DNA from: an uncultured Bacilli bacterium
GTDB lineage: Bacteria > Bacillota_I > Bacilli_A > RF39 > UBA660
NCBI GenBank assembly: GCA_944329365.1
Contig: CALVIC010000013.1
Location: 1 to 38,118 of the forward strand
Direction of reading: 5' to 3'
Length of the DNA stretch: 38,118 nucleotides
The notes beneath the pieces were generated by a model. The model did no database searches. It was not told the DNA's origin and saw only the letters and a program-made list of their open reading frames with translations. A program made the translations under genes and the position numbers. The stretch's first letter is position 1, and every line of letters starts with the position of its first letter. Shown piece by piece: positions 16,789-24,854 of the stretch.

Positions 16789-18615
16789 TCAAATTCTCCT
16801 TTTCATAATAAACAGAGAATTTAGTATCGAAACAAGTGTCACTCCAACATCTGCAAACACCGCTAAAAATATACTTGTAAAACCAAACACTGCCAAAAAA
16901 AGCATTAAAAATTTAAAACCTAAAGCAAAAATTATATTTTCTTTAACTACTCTTTTTGTCATTCTTGCAATCTTAATTGAAAGTGGTAACTTATTTAAAT
17001 CGTCGTTCATCAAAACTACATCACTAGCTTCTATTGCCGCATCGGACCCGATTCCACCCATCGCAATTCCAATATCTGAAAGTTTAATGACAGGAGCATC
17101 GTTAATTCCATCTCCAACAAAAGCCGTAAAATTTTCTTCTTTAATCTGATTGAGCCTATCTACTTTATCATTAGGAAGTAAATTCGCATAATACGTCTTT
17201 ATCTTAACCTTCCCAGACACATCGGAAACAATATCGATATTATCACCAGAAAGCATAATCACATTATTAATTCCGAGTTTTGTAAGATTCTTCGTAAGAT
17301 CATAAGCCTCTTCTTTAATATCATCGCCAATTACGATATGTCCAAGACATTTGCCATTTAAAACCACATACACTAAAGTTCCAACATCTCCATCTTTATC
17401 GTATTTTATTTTAAATTTTTGAAGTAACTTCTCATTACCAACTAAAACCTCATCGCCATCAATTTTAGCGCAAACCCCATGACCTTCATACTCCTTAAAA
17501 TCCGAAACCTTCTCACAATTTAAATCCTTGCCATAAGCTCTTTTTATCGATAAAGCAATCGGATGATGAGAAAAACTCTCAGCTAAAGCGGCAAACCTTA
17601 AAATATCTTCCTTTGAAACATCACAAGTACATGTCTTAATAACTTCAAAATTACCCTTCGTAATCGTTCCTGTCTTATCGAAAACAATTGCCTTAACATG
17701 TGTGAGTCTCTCTATCTCCGCACTACCTTTGATTAAAATACCTTCCTTACTTGCCCGACCAATTCCACAAAAGAACCCAAGCGGAACCGAAATAACCAAA
17801 GCACACGGACATGAAGTAACTAAAAACACTAAAGCTCTATAAATCCAAGCATCTAAATCTAAACCCAAAAGCCATGGGATCACTACTAATAGTATAGCTA
17901 GTAAAACCACAATTGGTGTATAAATTTTTGAAAATTTTGTAATAAATTTCTCTGTATTTGTTTTTCTTTCATTAGAATTTTCGATAAGTTCAATAATCTT
18001 ATTAGCAGTCGACTCTTTTAGTCCTGATTTAGCCTTAACCTCGATTAACCCATTTTTATTAACCCAGCCGCTAATAACTTCGCTGCCCGCTCTTACCCTC
18101 AAAGGCTTGCTTTCACCATTAATCGAAGAAGTATCGACATAACCATCACCGCTTACAACCACTCCATCTAAGGCAAACTTCTCCCCAGGTGAAACTACAA
18201 AAATGTCATCTTTTTTTGCATCCATAGTCCTCTTTTTTATAACCTGACCATCTATTATTAAGTTAATATAATCACTTCTTAAATTCATTAAACTTGTAAT
18301 CGAAGCCTTCGACTTATTAACCGCCAAATTCGATAAATACTCTCCTATCTCATACAGCAACATAACCATAACAGCCTCTGCATATTCACCTATAAAAAAC
18401 GCACAAATAGTAGCTAAAGTCATCAAAAAATTCTCATCAAAAAAATTGCCTTTAAAAATATTTTTGAAAGCCATCAAAATAACTTCATAAGAAATAATAA
18501 TATAACTTATAACTAATAAAATTAAATTATCATTTTCTTTAAATAAATAAGCAAGTCCTAAAAACAAAACACTAATTATGATTCTTCCAAAATCAAAATT
18601 AATAAATTTTTTCAA
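16789..18615 (-). CDS. P1B-2 type Zn2+/Cd2+/Pb2+-transporting ATPase
   Basis: A 608-residue heavy-metal P-type ATPase (ZntA/CadA group). It has the actuator loop TSSINGESKP, the metal site CPC at 269-271, the phosphorylated Asp in DKTGT (313), the HP motif (SHHPIA), and GDGINDAP. The last helices carry a Lys in ALGFKFLML and DVGVTLVSILNSL, the pattern of zinc/cadmium rather than copper pumps. There is no N-terminal metal-binding domain; it starts close to the first helix. The start is TTG 18615 with AGGAGG seven bases ahead. A ruined ArsR-type regulator ends over this start codon, so metal-responsive repression has probably been lost. Confidence 0.95.
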   Translation of the reverse strand: MKKFINFDFGRIIISVLFLGLAYLFKENDNLILLVISYIIISYEVILMAFKNIFKGNFFDENFLMTLATICAFFIGEYAEAVMVMLLYEIGEYLSNLAVNKSKASITSLMNLRSDYINLIIDGQVIKKRTMDAKKDDIFVVSPGEKFALDGVVVSGDGYVDTSSINGESKPLRVRAGSEVISGWVNKNGLIEVKAKSGLKESTANKIIELIENSNERKTNTEKFITKFSKIYTPIVVLLAILLVVIPWLLGLDLDAWIYRALVFLVTSCPCALVISVPLGFFCGIGRASKEGILIKGSAEIERLTHVKAIVFDKTGTITKGNFEVIKTCTCDVSKEDILRFAALAESFSHHPIALSIKRAYGKDLNCEKVSDFKEYEGHGVCAKIDGDEVLVGNEKLLQKFKIKYDKDGDVGTLVYVVLNGKCLGHIVIGDDIKEEAYDLTKNLTKLGINNVIMLSGDNIDIVSDVSGKVKIKTYYANLLPNDKVDRLNQIKEENFTAFVGDGINDAPVIKLSDIGIAMGGIGSDAAIEASDVVLMNDDLNKLPLSIKIARMTKRVVKENIIFALGFKFLMLFLAVFGFTSIFLAVFADVGVTLVSILNSLFIMKRRI

Positions 18616-18945
18616 ATTAAATCCTCCTTTATATGCTCTGTCACATATCTTAAAATAGTTTTAATAAACCTATCGGCAACATTATATAAAACCATTTTCC
18701 CTAGATTTTAATAAATTAGAATTTCTAAGTATTCTAAGCTAATGTGAAACTGCCAATCGACTAACATCAAGTTTACTAGAAATATCCTATGCACTGTATT
18801 TTCCTGACTAAATCAAGTATTCGAAACCTTGTTAAATCTCCTAAATTTTTATAAAAATAAGCTTAGCCTCTAAGTAACTTCTTACTATGCATATTACTCA
18901 CTTTATTATATGAATATCTATTAATGTGTTCACATTTTCAAAGTA
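18612..18945 (-). pseudogene. Decayed ArsR/CadC-type metal-sensing repressor
   Basis: No frame is open, but consecutive frames spell an ArsR-family winged helix. NLGDLTRFRILDLV lies near 18830-18795, then, after a frameshift, SSKLDVSRLAVSH-stop-LRILRNSNLLKSRENG near 18785-18690. After another shift, NVADRFIKTILRYVTEHIKEDL runs to a TGA at 18612-18614. That TGA overlaps the TTG start of the metal ATPase. The N-terminal part upstream of about 18860 is hardly recognisable. This is the repressor expected beside a cadA/zntA gene, with at least two frameshifts and two stops. Confidence 0.75.
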
Positions 18946-19193
18946 ATACCAATTATAAAATAATCAAGCAAAAAAAGAAACTATACACAAATCAGCTTCA
19001 ATTGTTTTTCTTAGTGACTCTTCTAGCTACAATTACTGAAATGATTACACATATAATAACTATTATAAATGCATAAGCAAAAGTATATGAAACCGCTACT
19101 ACTTTAAATTATTATTTTCTTTCCTTCTAACCCTCTCCTACCTTAAATCAATTATAACAAAAAAATAAATCATTATAACATTTATCACTTTTC
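18946..19193 (-). other. Gap with no intact gene
   Basis: An open stretch at about 19015-19105 on the minus strand encodes a hydrophobic peptide (SYTFAYAFIIVIICVIISV, then ARRVTKKNN-stop). It has no ATG, GTG or TTG start after the preceding in-frame stop, so it is at most a remnant. I see nothing else in this gap. Confidence 0.4.
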
Positions 19194-19229
19194 ATAAAAA
19201 AATAAGTAATTTTATAATCATTACTTACC
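19194..19229 (-). terminator. Terminator after the small ORF at 19231
   Basis: AAGTAAT and ATTACTT pair over 7 bp with a nine-base loop, followed by a T run, directly after the stop of the 65-codon ORF. Confidence 0.6.
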
Positions 19230-19230
19230 T

Positions 19231-19428
19231 CTATATTTTTAAATTTTTCTCTAAAACATCACCAACATATGGAACTTCAGGAATCCGCTCGCTCTCTTCT
19301 TTCAACATAATAAAATAATCATGTAATAATGAAAGTCCTTCAACATCCTCGCACTTTTTATCGAACTCATCTATACTTATGTCATCAAGGCACCTATTTT
19401 CAAAAGGCATTATAAGTGAAAGAAGCAT
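19231..19428 (-). CDS. Small hypothetical protein
   Basis: An open frame of 65 residues starting MLLSLIMPFENRC, continuing acidic and soluble (SIDEFDKKCEDVEGLSLLHD), ending VLEKNLKI. The frame runs back into the end of gpmA, but a terminator for gpmA at 19440-19463 argues that the real product starts after it, at ATG 19428 or 19410. The SD is poor. A terminator follows the stop. I do not recognise the family; it may be the C-terminal remnant of a larger gene. Confidence 0.35.
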   Translation of the reverse strand: MLLSLIMPFENRCLDDISIDEFDKKCEDVEGLSLLHDYFIMLKEESERIPEVPYVGDVLEKNLKI

Positions 19429-19439
19429 CAAACAAAGCC

Positions 19440-19463
19440 TAAAAAAACGCCTCCAATGGCGTA
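19440..19463 (-). terminator. Terminator of gpmA
   Basis: ACGCC, loop ATTGGA, GGCGT, then seven T. Compact and GC-rich for this genome. Confidence 0.88.
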
Positions 19464-19483
19464 TTATACACTTAATTATAAAA

Positions 19484-20161
19484 CTATTCAACATAATAAT
19501 GACGCACCACTTGCAAATCATCATTAAATTCATAACAAATAGGCTTTCCTGTTGGAATCTCTATATTTACAATATCCTCATCACTGACATTATCTAAATA
19601 TTTAATTAAACCTCGCAAACTATTTCCATGAGCTACAATAATTACATGATGATCTTTTAAATTGTTTTTAATCTCTTCATTATAATACTCAACCACTCTT
19701 TTGACTGTGTCTAATAAATTCTCCGTAAGTGGCAAATTATCAATTCCTTTATATCTTGGATCATTACCAGGATACCTAGAATCATCCTTAGTTAAAGCAG
19801 GTGGCCTCACATCCGCACTTCGCCTCCAAACTCTAACCTGTTCATCCCCGTATTTCTTTCTCGTCTCATCCTTATTAAGTCCTTGAAGTGCCCCATAATG
19901 TCTTTCGTTTAATTTATAACTTTCTCTTATTTCTGGTTCCTCACCCATTTCTCTCAAAATAATATTTAAAGTATCAATTGCCCGTCTTAATACTGAAGTA
20001 TAAGCCAAATCAAAATGAAAACCATTTTTCTTTAAAATCTTTCCAGCCTCTTCTGCTTCTAAAATACCTTTTTCAGAAAGACCAACATCAGTCCATCCTG
20101 TAAATTTATTTTCTAAATTCCATGTACTTTGACCATGTCTTACTAAAACTAGCTTTATCAT
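19484..20161 (-). CDS. gpmA: 2,3-bisphosphoglycerate-dependent phosphoglycerate mutase
   Basis: Glycolytic interconversion of 3- and 2-phosphoglycerate in the cytoplasm, 225 residues. The phospho-histidine motif [19 protein letters not shown] is at the N-terminus; then [11 protein letters not shown], the catalytic [26 protein letters not shown], and the second His in [14 protein letters not shown]. The C-terminal flap is slightly shorter than in E. coli GpmA. It is a single-gene unit ended by a strong terminator. Confidence 0.96.
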   Translation of the reverse strand: MIKLVLVRHGQSTWNLENKFTGWTDVGLSEKGILEAEEAGKILKKNGFHFDLAYTSVLRRAIDTLNIILREMGEEPEIRESYKLNERHYGALQGLNKDETRKKYGDEQVRVWRRSADVRPPALTKDDSRYPGNDPRYKGIDNLPLTENLLDTVKRVVEYYNEEIKNNLKDHHVIIVAHGNSLRGLIKYLDNVSDEDIVNIEIPTGKPICYEFNDDLQVVRHYYVE

Positions 20162-20211
20162 CTATCATCTATCCTTTCTAACTTAAATTATAACAAATAA
20201 AAAAAGATGAT

Positions 20212-21084
20212 TCAATTTCTCTTAAAATCAACTATATAACCATTAAGTTTTTTAGTATCAAAAGCTTCTATCTTATCATCCTCTATAACTAAAATTTGAC
20301 CTGTCACATTTAGTATCTTTCCCTTTAACATCGAAGGATTTAAATCATAAGAATAATCTTTTACTATAACTTCATCTTTAGAAAATAAAGAACCCTGGGC
20401 ACTATCCTTAAATAAATTATTATTAATCTCTATCACCTTTTCATTATAATGAAATTCTGGCTTTATAAAATATTTAATTAAACTATCATCCAAATTATTC
20501 TTAAGCATTAAATAAGTATCCATTAATTTATTATAGGCTTCTTCCTTACTTTCTAAAAACACTAAATTTTTAATCTTATAGCTAGATAAAACTTGTAAAG
20601 TCATTCCCTCCTTAGAAACCATATACTCTATAAGTCTTGCAAGTTTGCCTGTTGGCGCTTTAGCAATAAACATATATGCAAGCCCGCCTTGTTCTAAAAG
20701 CCTTGCATCTTTTCTGTAAAAAGCAGCCGTTCCTACCTTAATCCTATCACCAAACAAAGCTAAATAAACAGCATGTTCTTGCCTGCAAAAATTTAAAGCC
20801 TTATCATTATCTGCCCTGCAGTTCATTCCATGACACCCAAGGCAATAATAAAAACCAGACTTCTCTCGGCACTCGTCACACTGGGAAGATTTTTCATCTA
20901 CCTTATTTAATTTCGTGCATGGCATATAACAGTGTCTTTCTAAATCATAATAACCTGCGCATCTTTTCTCTCCTTTTTTAATATAAATGTTTCCATCTAC
21001 CGGAACAATAAACATTTTATCTTTATAAAGTAAAAAATAAGGCTTTTCATTTTTATATTTAATACCTAAAAACTGAGCTTCCAT
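20212..21084 (-). CDS. DUF2797 protein with Cys-rich region
   Basis: A 290-residue protein of the DUF2797 family, function unknown. The N-terminal part carries a Cys cluster, CAGYYDLERHCYMPCTKLN, then QCDECREKSGFYYCLGCHGMNC, likely a zinc site. The middle resembles a GIY-YIG-type fold in wording: HAVYLALFGDRIKVGTAAFYR, then RLLEQGGLAYMFIA. The start is ATG 21084 with AGGAGG seven bases ahead; the adjacent ATG 21087 is too close to the SD. A nucleic-acid role is plausible from those features but is inference. Confidence 0.75.
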   Translation of the reverse strand: MEAQFLGIKYKNEKPYFLLYKDKMFIVPVDGNIYIKKGEKRCAGYYDLERHCYMPCTKLNKVDEKSSQCDECREKSGFYYCLGCHGMNCRADNDKALNFCRQEHAVYLALFGDRIKVGTAAFYRKDARLLEQGGLAYMFIAKAPTGKLARLIEYMVSKEGMTLQVLSSYKIKNLVFLESKEEAYNKLMDTYLMLKNNLDDSLIKYFIKPEFHYNEKVIEINNNLFKDSAQGSLFSKDEVIVKDYSYDLNPSMLKGKILNVTGQILVIEDDKIEAFDTKKLNGYIVDFKRN

Positions 21085-21142
21085 CATGAATCCTCCTACA
21101 TTTATAAATTAAATTATACCAAAACCATTTTCAAATTAAAAC

Positions 21143-21171
21143 TTGTTAAAATCGTTATTTTATGTTACAAT
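21143..21171 (+). promoter_or_regulatory. Promoter of a plus-strand RNA facing peptide gene A
   Basis: TTGTTA (21143-21148), 17 bp, TACAAT (21166-21171). The predicted transcript starts near 21178, has no ORF with an SD, and runs toward the convergent small-peptide gene at 21301-21387. Confidence 0.65.
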
Positions 21172-21177
21172 GTATAT

Positions 21178-21286
21178 AGATGAAGGAAACTTCATATAAT
21201 AAAAGGGAGTACTTAAATATTATACCTAAGTACTTGCCAATAATTTTTTTGGTTTAAGCACTTAAATCTTATCGATTTGAGTGCTT
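21178..21286 (+). ncRNA. Candidate antisense/antitoxin RNA of locus A
   Basis: From the promoter at 21143-21171 the RNA would contain three hairpins: ATGAAG-GAAA-CTTCAT at about 21180-21195, AGTACTTA/TAAGTACT at about 21209-21235, and a 13-bp stem AAGCACTTAAATC/GATTTGAGTGCTT at 21256-21286 with a five-base loop. The last could stop both convergent transcripts. It also holds CTTGCCAA and AAGCACT, each mirrored in the peptide mRNA. The 3' end is not certain, because the T run at 21244-21250 does not directly follow a hairpin. Confidence 0.45.
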
Positions 21287-21300
21287 CTTCATATATAGAA

Positions 21301-21387
21301 CTACTTTATTACTAAAATAAAAAGTAAGACTATAAGCAGAAAAATGATAGTGATTAAAGATGAAATCAAAAAATCTTTTTTACACAT
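21301..21387 (-). CDS. 28-residue hydrophobic peptide A, type I toxin-like
   Basis: ATG 21387 to TAG 21301 encodes MCKKDFLI followed by SSLITIIFLLIVLLFILVIK, one membrane helix with a basic start. AAGGAGG lies nine bases ahead, a very strong site for so short a gene. Its 5' leader holds GAGTGCTTGCCAA and its 3' region the near-complement TTGGCAAGTACT, so the mRNA ends can pair. A convergent plus-strand promoter lies beyond its 3' end. The layout fits Fst/TxpA-like type I toxins. A paralogue with the same first eight residues follows upstream. I know no named family for this sequence. Confidence 0.55.
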   Translation of the reverse strand: MCKKDFLISSLITIIFLLIVLLFILVIK

Positions 21388-21522
21388 ACTACCATGCCTC
21401 CTTCTACTGAAGTTGGCAAGCACTCAGGTTTTTAAAGTATCCCCTTGGTAAATTATGCCAAACATTCGTTCACAAAACAATAAAATTATAATTATTTTTA
21501 AATTTTTTGTTATATTTGAAAT

Positions 21523-21575
21523 TATAATGTAATTGCCAAAAGGAAATTGAATATGATTGAGTGCTTATTTTATTT
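21523..21575 (+). promoter_or_regulatory. Possible start of a plus-strand RNA facing peptide gene B
   Basis: TATAAT at 21523-21528 without a good -35, followed by AATTGCCAAAA and GATTGAGTGCTTA, echoes of the elements in the plus-strand RNA of locus A. Weak. Confidence 0.3.
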
Positions 21576-21584
21576 TGATTATTA

Positions 21585-21656
21585 TCACTTAAATAGTAAG
21601 AAGATAAGTAAAATGATAATAATCAAAGAAAAAATTAAGAAATCTTTTTTACACAT
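21585..21656 (-). CDS. 23-residue hydrophobic peptide B, paralogue of A
   Basis: ATG 21656 to TGA 21585: MCKKDFLI, then FSLIIIILLIFLLFK. A 21-base stretch over the start is identical to peptide A, and the leader GAGTATTTGCCAATTTT is a variant of A's. The promoter is good (21705-21733) but there is no SD, only GATAGT before the ATG, so this copy may be poorly translated or decaying. Confidence 0.45.
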   Translation of the reverse strand: MCKKDFLIFSLIIIILLIFLLFK

Positions 21657-21704
21657 ACTATCAAAATTCATTTGTTAAAATTGGCAAATACTCGGAGTTT
21701 ATTA

Positions 21705-21733
21705 ATTATAAACCTCAAGTATTTTTTTATCAA
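21705..21733 (-). promoter_or_regulatory. Promoter of peptide gene B
   Basis: TTGATA (21728-21733), 17 bp, TATAAT (21705-21710), reading toward 21656. Its -35 box overlaps the T run of the thioredoxin gene terminator. Confidence 0.65.
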
Positions 21734-21764
21734 AAAATCTTAACCATATACTTGATTAAGATTT
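21732..21764 (-). terminator. Terminator of the rhodanese-thioredoxin operon
   Basis: AAATCTTAA, 12-base loop, TTAAGATTT, then T run; the stop codon of the upstream gene lies in the stem. Confidence 0.85.
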
Positions 21765-22643
21765 AATTTTATCAAAATAAATATCCTTACTGTTTTTATG
21801 TTTAGAAACAATTGCTTCTATAAATTCATCTTTACTGGACTCACTAAAGCCAGCAAAACTCTCATCTCCAATAATCGTATAAGGAACACCTGTTGCCTCT
21901 TCTGAAAGTGCCTGGGCAAATGTATTCATAATTTTTAAATTATCAGTATTTTCCCATACCTCATAAGCATGTAAATTATAATATTTTCCGTACTCATCTT
22001 CTATTTCATCGAAGAAAGCAAATTCTTCTTTACAGTGCGGACAAGTACTACCCCAGAAAAAATAAATATTCACCTTATCTTCGTCGTAAGAAACGTCATC
22101 TAAATTTATATTCTCTAACGTATCTTCCTTAAATGAAACATTATTTTCTTCTTTTTGAACTTCATTATTAGAGTTTTTTACCTCTTTTAAATTTACATAA
22201 CTTGTAAACCATTTCTTAAAATCATCTAAAGAACTATAACAATTTAAATCTTTTGAAGATTCGGCATCTAAAAAGTCTACCATAACTCCTTTATTAAAAA
22301 TTGCAAATGATGGATAATATTTTATTTTCTTACCTATCCTTGTATTTTTTAAACTTTCAAAAGCAATTTTTTCTATTTTAATATTTTCTTCATTAATAAA
22401 CTTATCTAAAACTTTTTCAAAATTAGCTGAATTAATGCATCCTGGCTGATAGACAAACAAGACAAATGATTCTTTTTTATCAATTAAACTATTTAATTCT
22501 TTAGCCTTTATCTCTTCATAAGCTCCATTACCATAATATTTATCATCTAAATCAAATTTTTGCGTATTTTGTCCTTGAAACACTACTATCAATAAAGCTA
22601 GTGCCATTAGTATCGGAACAAAAATAAATAATTTTTTATCCAT
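21756..22643 (-). CDS. Membrane-anchored protein with two thioredoxin-like domains
   Basis: A 295-residue protein with one N-terminal membrane helix (about 5-23) and an outward domain. The first thioredoxin-like unit (about 45-150) has a single cysteine, VYQPGCINSANF, and YYPSFAIF, so it lacks a redox pair. After a charged linker (about 155-180) a second unit has the full CPHC site, FFWGSTCPHCKEEF, and the cis-proline GVPYTII. It probably works in thiol exchange outside the membrane. The ATG overlaps the stop of the rhodanese gene as TAATG. Confidence 0.8.
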   Translation of the reverse strand: MDKKLFIFVPILMALALLIVVFQGQNTQKFDLDDKYYGNGAYEEIKAKELNSLIDKKESFVLFVYQPGCINSANFEKVLDKFINEENIKIEKIAFESLKNTRIGKKIKYYPSFAIFNKGVMVDFLDAESSKDLNCYSSLDDFKKWFTSYVNLKEVKNSNNEVQKEENNVSFKEDTLENINLDDVSYDEDKVNIYFFWGSTCPHCKEEFAFFDEIEDEYGKYYNLHAYEVWENTDNLKIMNTFAQALSEEATGVPYTIIGDESFAGFSESSKDEFIEAIVSKHKNSKDIYFDKIKS

Positions 22644-23317
22644 TATGCCTTATGTAAACTATCAAAGTCTATATCATGGTAAGGAACTTTCCAAAAGTCA
22701 TAAGAAGCTTTTCCATATTTTGTATTTTTAACCTCAACATTATTGTCACCATCGTAATACCAGTATCCACCAACATTATAAATCTTATCGGCATTCCAGC
22801 CTAATTTAACTAACATATCTTTAGTTTGACCAGCATATCCACCGCCGCCACACATTAAAAATATATTTTTATCTTTAGGAAATAAATACTCTAAAATATC
22901 CATTGACTCTTTATAATTAGCTGTATATTTCCCATCCTTTTCTGTAAACAATGCATTACCTTTATAAGTATCCCCAACTTCTTTTGGAAGACCAGAGACA
23001 TTTACTAAATAAGGATAAGGTACAACCTCAAACCCTTTCACAAACCCAGATAAATAACTATCTCCTCCAATTGCCTCGTAATTACCCGGATCTTTAAGCA
23101 TACGCATATCTCTATAAACAGAATCATCTCTACCTAAATAATCATCAATTGTTTTTTCGTTAATATTTTTATCAATACCAAACTCTCCTCGAAGTCCAGA
23201 AGTTACTTCTGGCTTAGGAAGTTCATTTTTATTACTTGTAAATACAAAGGCTCCTGTTACTATTAAAATTATAGCTAAAATAACCACACCCCATATAATA
23301 ATATTTTTCTTTTTCAT
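22643..23317 (-). CDS. Membrane-anchored rhodanese-like protein
   Basis: A 224-residue protein: one membrane helix (about 6-27), then a single rhodanese-like domain facing outward, with the active-site loop MCGGGGYAGQTKDMLVKLGW near 155 and NVGGYWYYDG. Cys sits at the catalytic position, though the loop is glycine-rich and unlike the common CRxGxR form. First gene of an operon with the thioredoxin-like protein, suggesting handling of sulfane sulfur or external thiols. AGGAGG precedes the ATG; a palindrome lies about 75 bases upstream. Confidence 0.75.
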   Translation of the reverse strand: MKKKNIIIWGVVILAIILIVTGAFVFTSNKNELPKPEVTSGLRGEFGIDKNINEKTIDDYLGRDDSVYRDMRMLKDPGNYEAIGGDSYLSGFVKGFEVVPYPYLVNVSGLPKEVGDTYKGNALFTEKDGKYTANYKESMDILEYLFPKDKNIFLMCGGGGYAGQTKDMLVKLGWNADKIYNVGGYWYYDGDNNVEVKNTKYGKASYDFWKVPYHDIDFDSLHKA

Positions 23318-23389
23318 CTTCTAATTCCTCCTACAGTTTAATTTTAAATCAAAAAAATAAAATTTAAAATAACGAAAAAGTTGAAAATA

Positions 23390-23408
23390 TCTCAACTTGA
23401 GGTTGAGA
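23390..23408. promoter_or_regulatory. Palindrome upstream of the rhodanese operon
   Basis: TCTCAAC-TTGAG-GTTGAGA, a perfect 7-bp dyad, with a further GTTGA half-site beside it at about 23380. It lies between the divergent rhodanese operon and tRNA-Pro. Operator-like; the binding protein is unknown. Confidence 0.4.
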
Positions 23409-23478
23409 AGGTAAAAATATCTAAAAAATATCATTTTAAATAACAAAACATCCTAAAATGTGATACAATTATCTTGTC

Positions 23479-23555
23479 CGGGAAATGGCTTAGCTTGGTA
23501 AAGCGCTACGTTCGGGACGTAGAGATCGCAGGTTCGAATCCTGTTTTCCCGACCA
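23479..23555 (+). tRNA. tRNA-Pro (CGG)
   Basis: A 77-nt cloverleaf. Acceptor CGGGAAA/TTTCCCG, anticodon arm CTACG-TTCGGGA-CGTAG giving anticodon CGG, T-arm GCAGG-TTCGAAT-CCTGT, discriminator A and an encoded CCA. Followed by a strong terminator. Confidence 0.95.
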
Positions 23556-23566
23556 TTTATTGCACA

Positions 23567-23597
23567 CAAAAAATTCTCAAATGAGAATTTTTTTATT
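23567..23597. terminator. Bidirectional terminator of tRNA-Pro and the GNAT gene
   Basis: AAATTCTCA-AA-TGAGAATTT with T runs outward on both strands. Confidence 0.85.
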
Positions 23598-24042
23598 TCT
23601 TACCATTAAATATTAATTCTTTGCTAAAATACTTATCACTTTCGCCTGTATTATTCCAGTCATAATCTTCTACGAATGAAGAAAATTCTAATAATCTTTT
23701 CTCTGGTATTGTAATAAGTGGCTTTTCTGTACCTAAATATTCAAAAGCGTCTTCTAATATTTCCCGTCCATAACCTTTTTTTCGGTAATCTTCATTAACC
23801 AAAAGCGTACATATCTTTTTCTCATCTGTATTTTTTAAAACTGCTAAATTAACAATTTCTAACCCATCCAAATGAAAAATAACATCACCGCCACCATCTA
23901 TTATTCTTGGCAAATTCACTGTATAAAACCATTTTCTATATTCGGGATACTGCAAATTGTTATAACTTGTTTGTAAAAAAATCATACATACAGCCTTTGC
24001 AAAATTTTTATCTGACATCTTACTTAAAACATATTTCTCCAT
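23593..24042 (-). CDS. GNAT-family N-acetyltransferase
   Basis: A 149-residue acetyltransferase. The acetyl-CoA loop is at about 85-105, LLVNEDYRKKGYGREILED (RxxGYG pattern), after the strand ending KKICT. The N-terminal half (FLQTSYNNLQYPEYRKWFY) would shape the acceptor site. The substrate is not predictable. Single gene with a GGAGG before its ATG. Confidence 0.8.
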   Translation of the reverse strand: MEKYVLSKMSDKNFAKAVCMIFLQTSYNNLQYPEYRKWFYTVNLPRIIDGGGDVIFHLDGLEIVNLAVLKNTDEKKICTLLVNEDYRKKGYGREILEDAFEYLGTEKPLITIPEKRLLEFSSFVEDYDWNNTGESDKYFSKELIFNGKK

Positions 24043-24093
24043 AAAGTGCCTCCAAATTTTTTTACTATATTATACCAAATATTTAATTAAAAT

Positions 24094-24813
24094 CTAGTTT
24101 ATTTTTAATTTTCCAAACACATCTCCAAGTTTTTCGTGAATAACCAACTCCGCCATATTATCATAATCTGTCGTATCTCTATTTATAATAACCAAATGTT
24201 TTCCTCTAAAATACCTAATTAAACCACTAGCTGGATAAACCGTTAAACTTGTCCCAGCCACAATTAAAACATCAGCTTGTTTTATATAATTAATCGCCTG
24301 CATCACCGTAAAATCATTCAAAGCCTCCTCATATAAAACCACATCTGGTTTTATTATTCCCCCACATTCACAATAAGGAACGCCCTCACTATTAAACACA
24401 TATTCCGCACTATATTCCTTATTACATTTTATGCAGTGATTCTTATAAATCGTCCCGTGAAGTTCTAAAACATTCTTACTCCCTGCTTTAGTATGAAGGC
24501 CGTCAATATTTTGGGTAATAACCGCTCTAAGCTTACCAGCCTTTTCTAGCTTTGCTAAAAACTTATGTGAAACATTAGGTAAAACATTTAAACTGTTCAT
24601 CTTATCTTTGTAAAACCTATAAAACTCATCTAGATTATCCATAAAAAATGAATGGCTTAAAATCTCCTCTGGTGGAAACTTATATTTCATATGATAAAGA
24701 CCATCTTTACTGCGAAAATCCGGAATTCCACTTTCCGTCGAAACTCCTGCCCCTCCAAAAAACACGATATTATTACTTTTATCGATAATCTCTTGTAACT
24801 TTTCTATTTCCAT
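24094..24813 (-). CDS. NAD-dependent protein deacylase, Sir2 family
   Basis: A 239-residue sirtuin that removes acyl groups from lysines using NAD. It has GGAGVSTESGIPDFRSKDGLY, TQNIDGLHTKAG with the catalytic His in LELHGTIY, a Cys4 zinc site (CIKC, then CECGG), and VAGTSLTVYPASGLI. The start is ATG 24813 after AGGTGATAAAT; the GTG at 24822 belongs to the SD. The GNAT gene directly downstream is a possible functional counterpart, but that is speculation. Confidence 0.95.
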   Translation of the reverse strand: MEIEKLQEIIDKSNNIVFFGGAGVSTESGIPDFRSKDGLYHMKYKFPPEEILSHSFFMDNLDEFYRFYKDKMNSLNVLPNVSHKFLAKLEKAGKLRAVITQNIDGLHTKAGSKNVLELHGTIYKNHCIKCNKEYSAEYVFNSEGVPYCECGGIIKPDVVLYEEALNDFTVMQAINYIKQADVLIVAGTSLTVYPASGLIRYFRGKHLVIINRDTTDYDNMAELVIHEKLGDVFGKLKIN

Positions 24814-24854
24814 ATTTATCACCTAAAACCATTATACAACAAAAAAAGATATTA

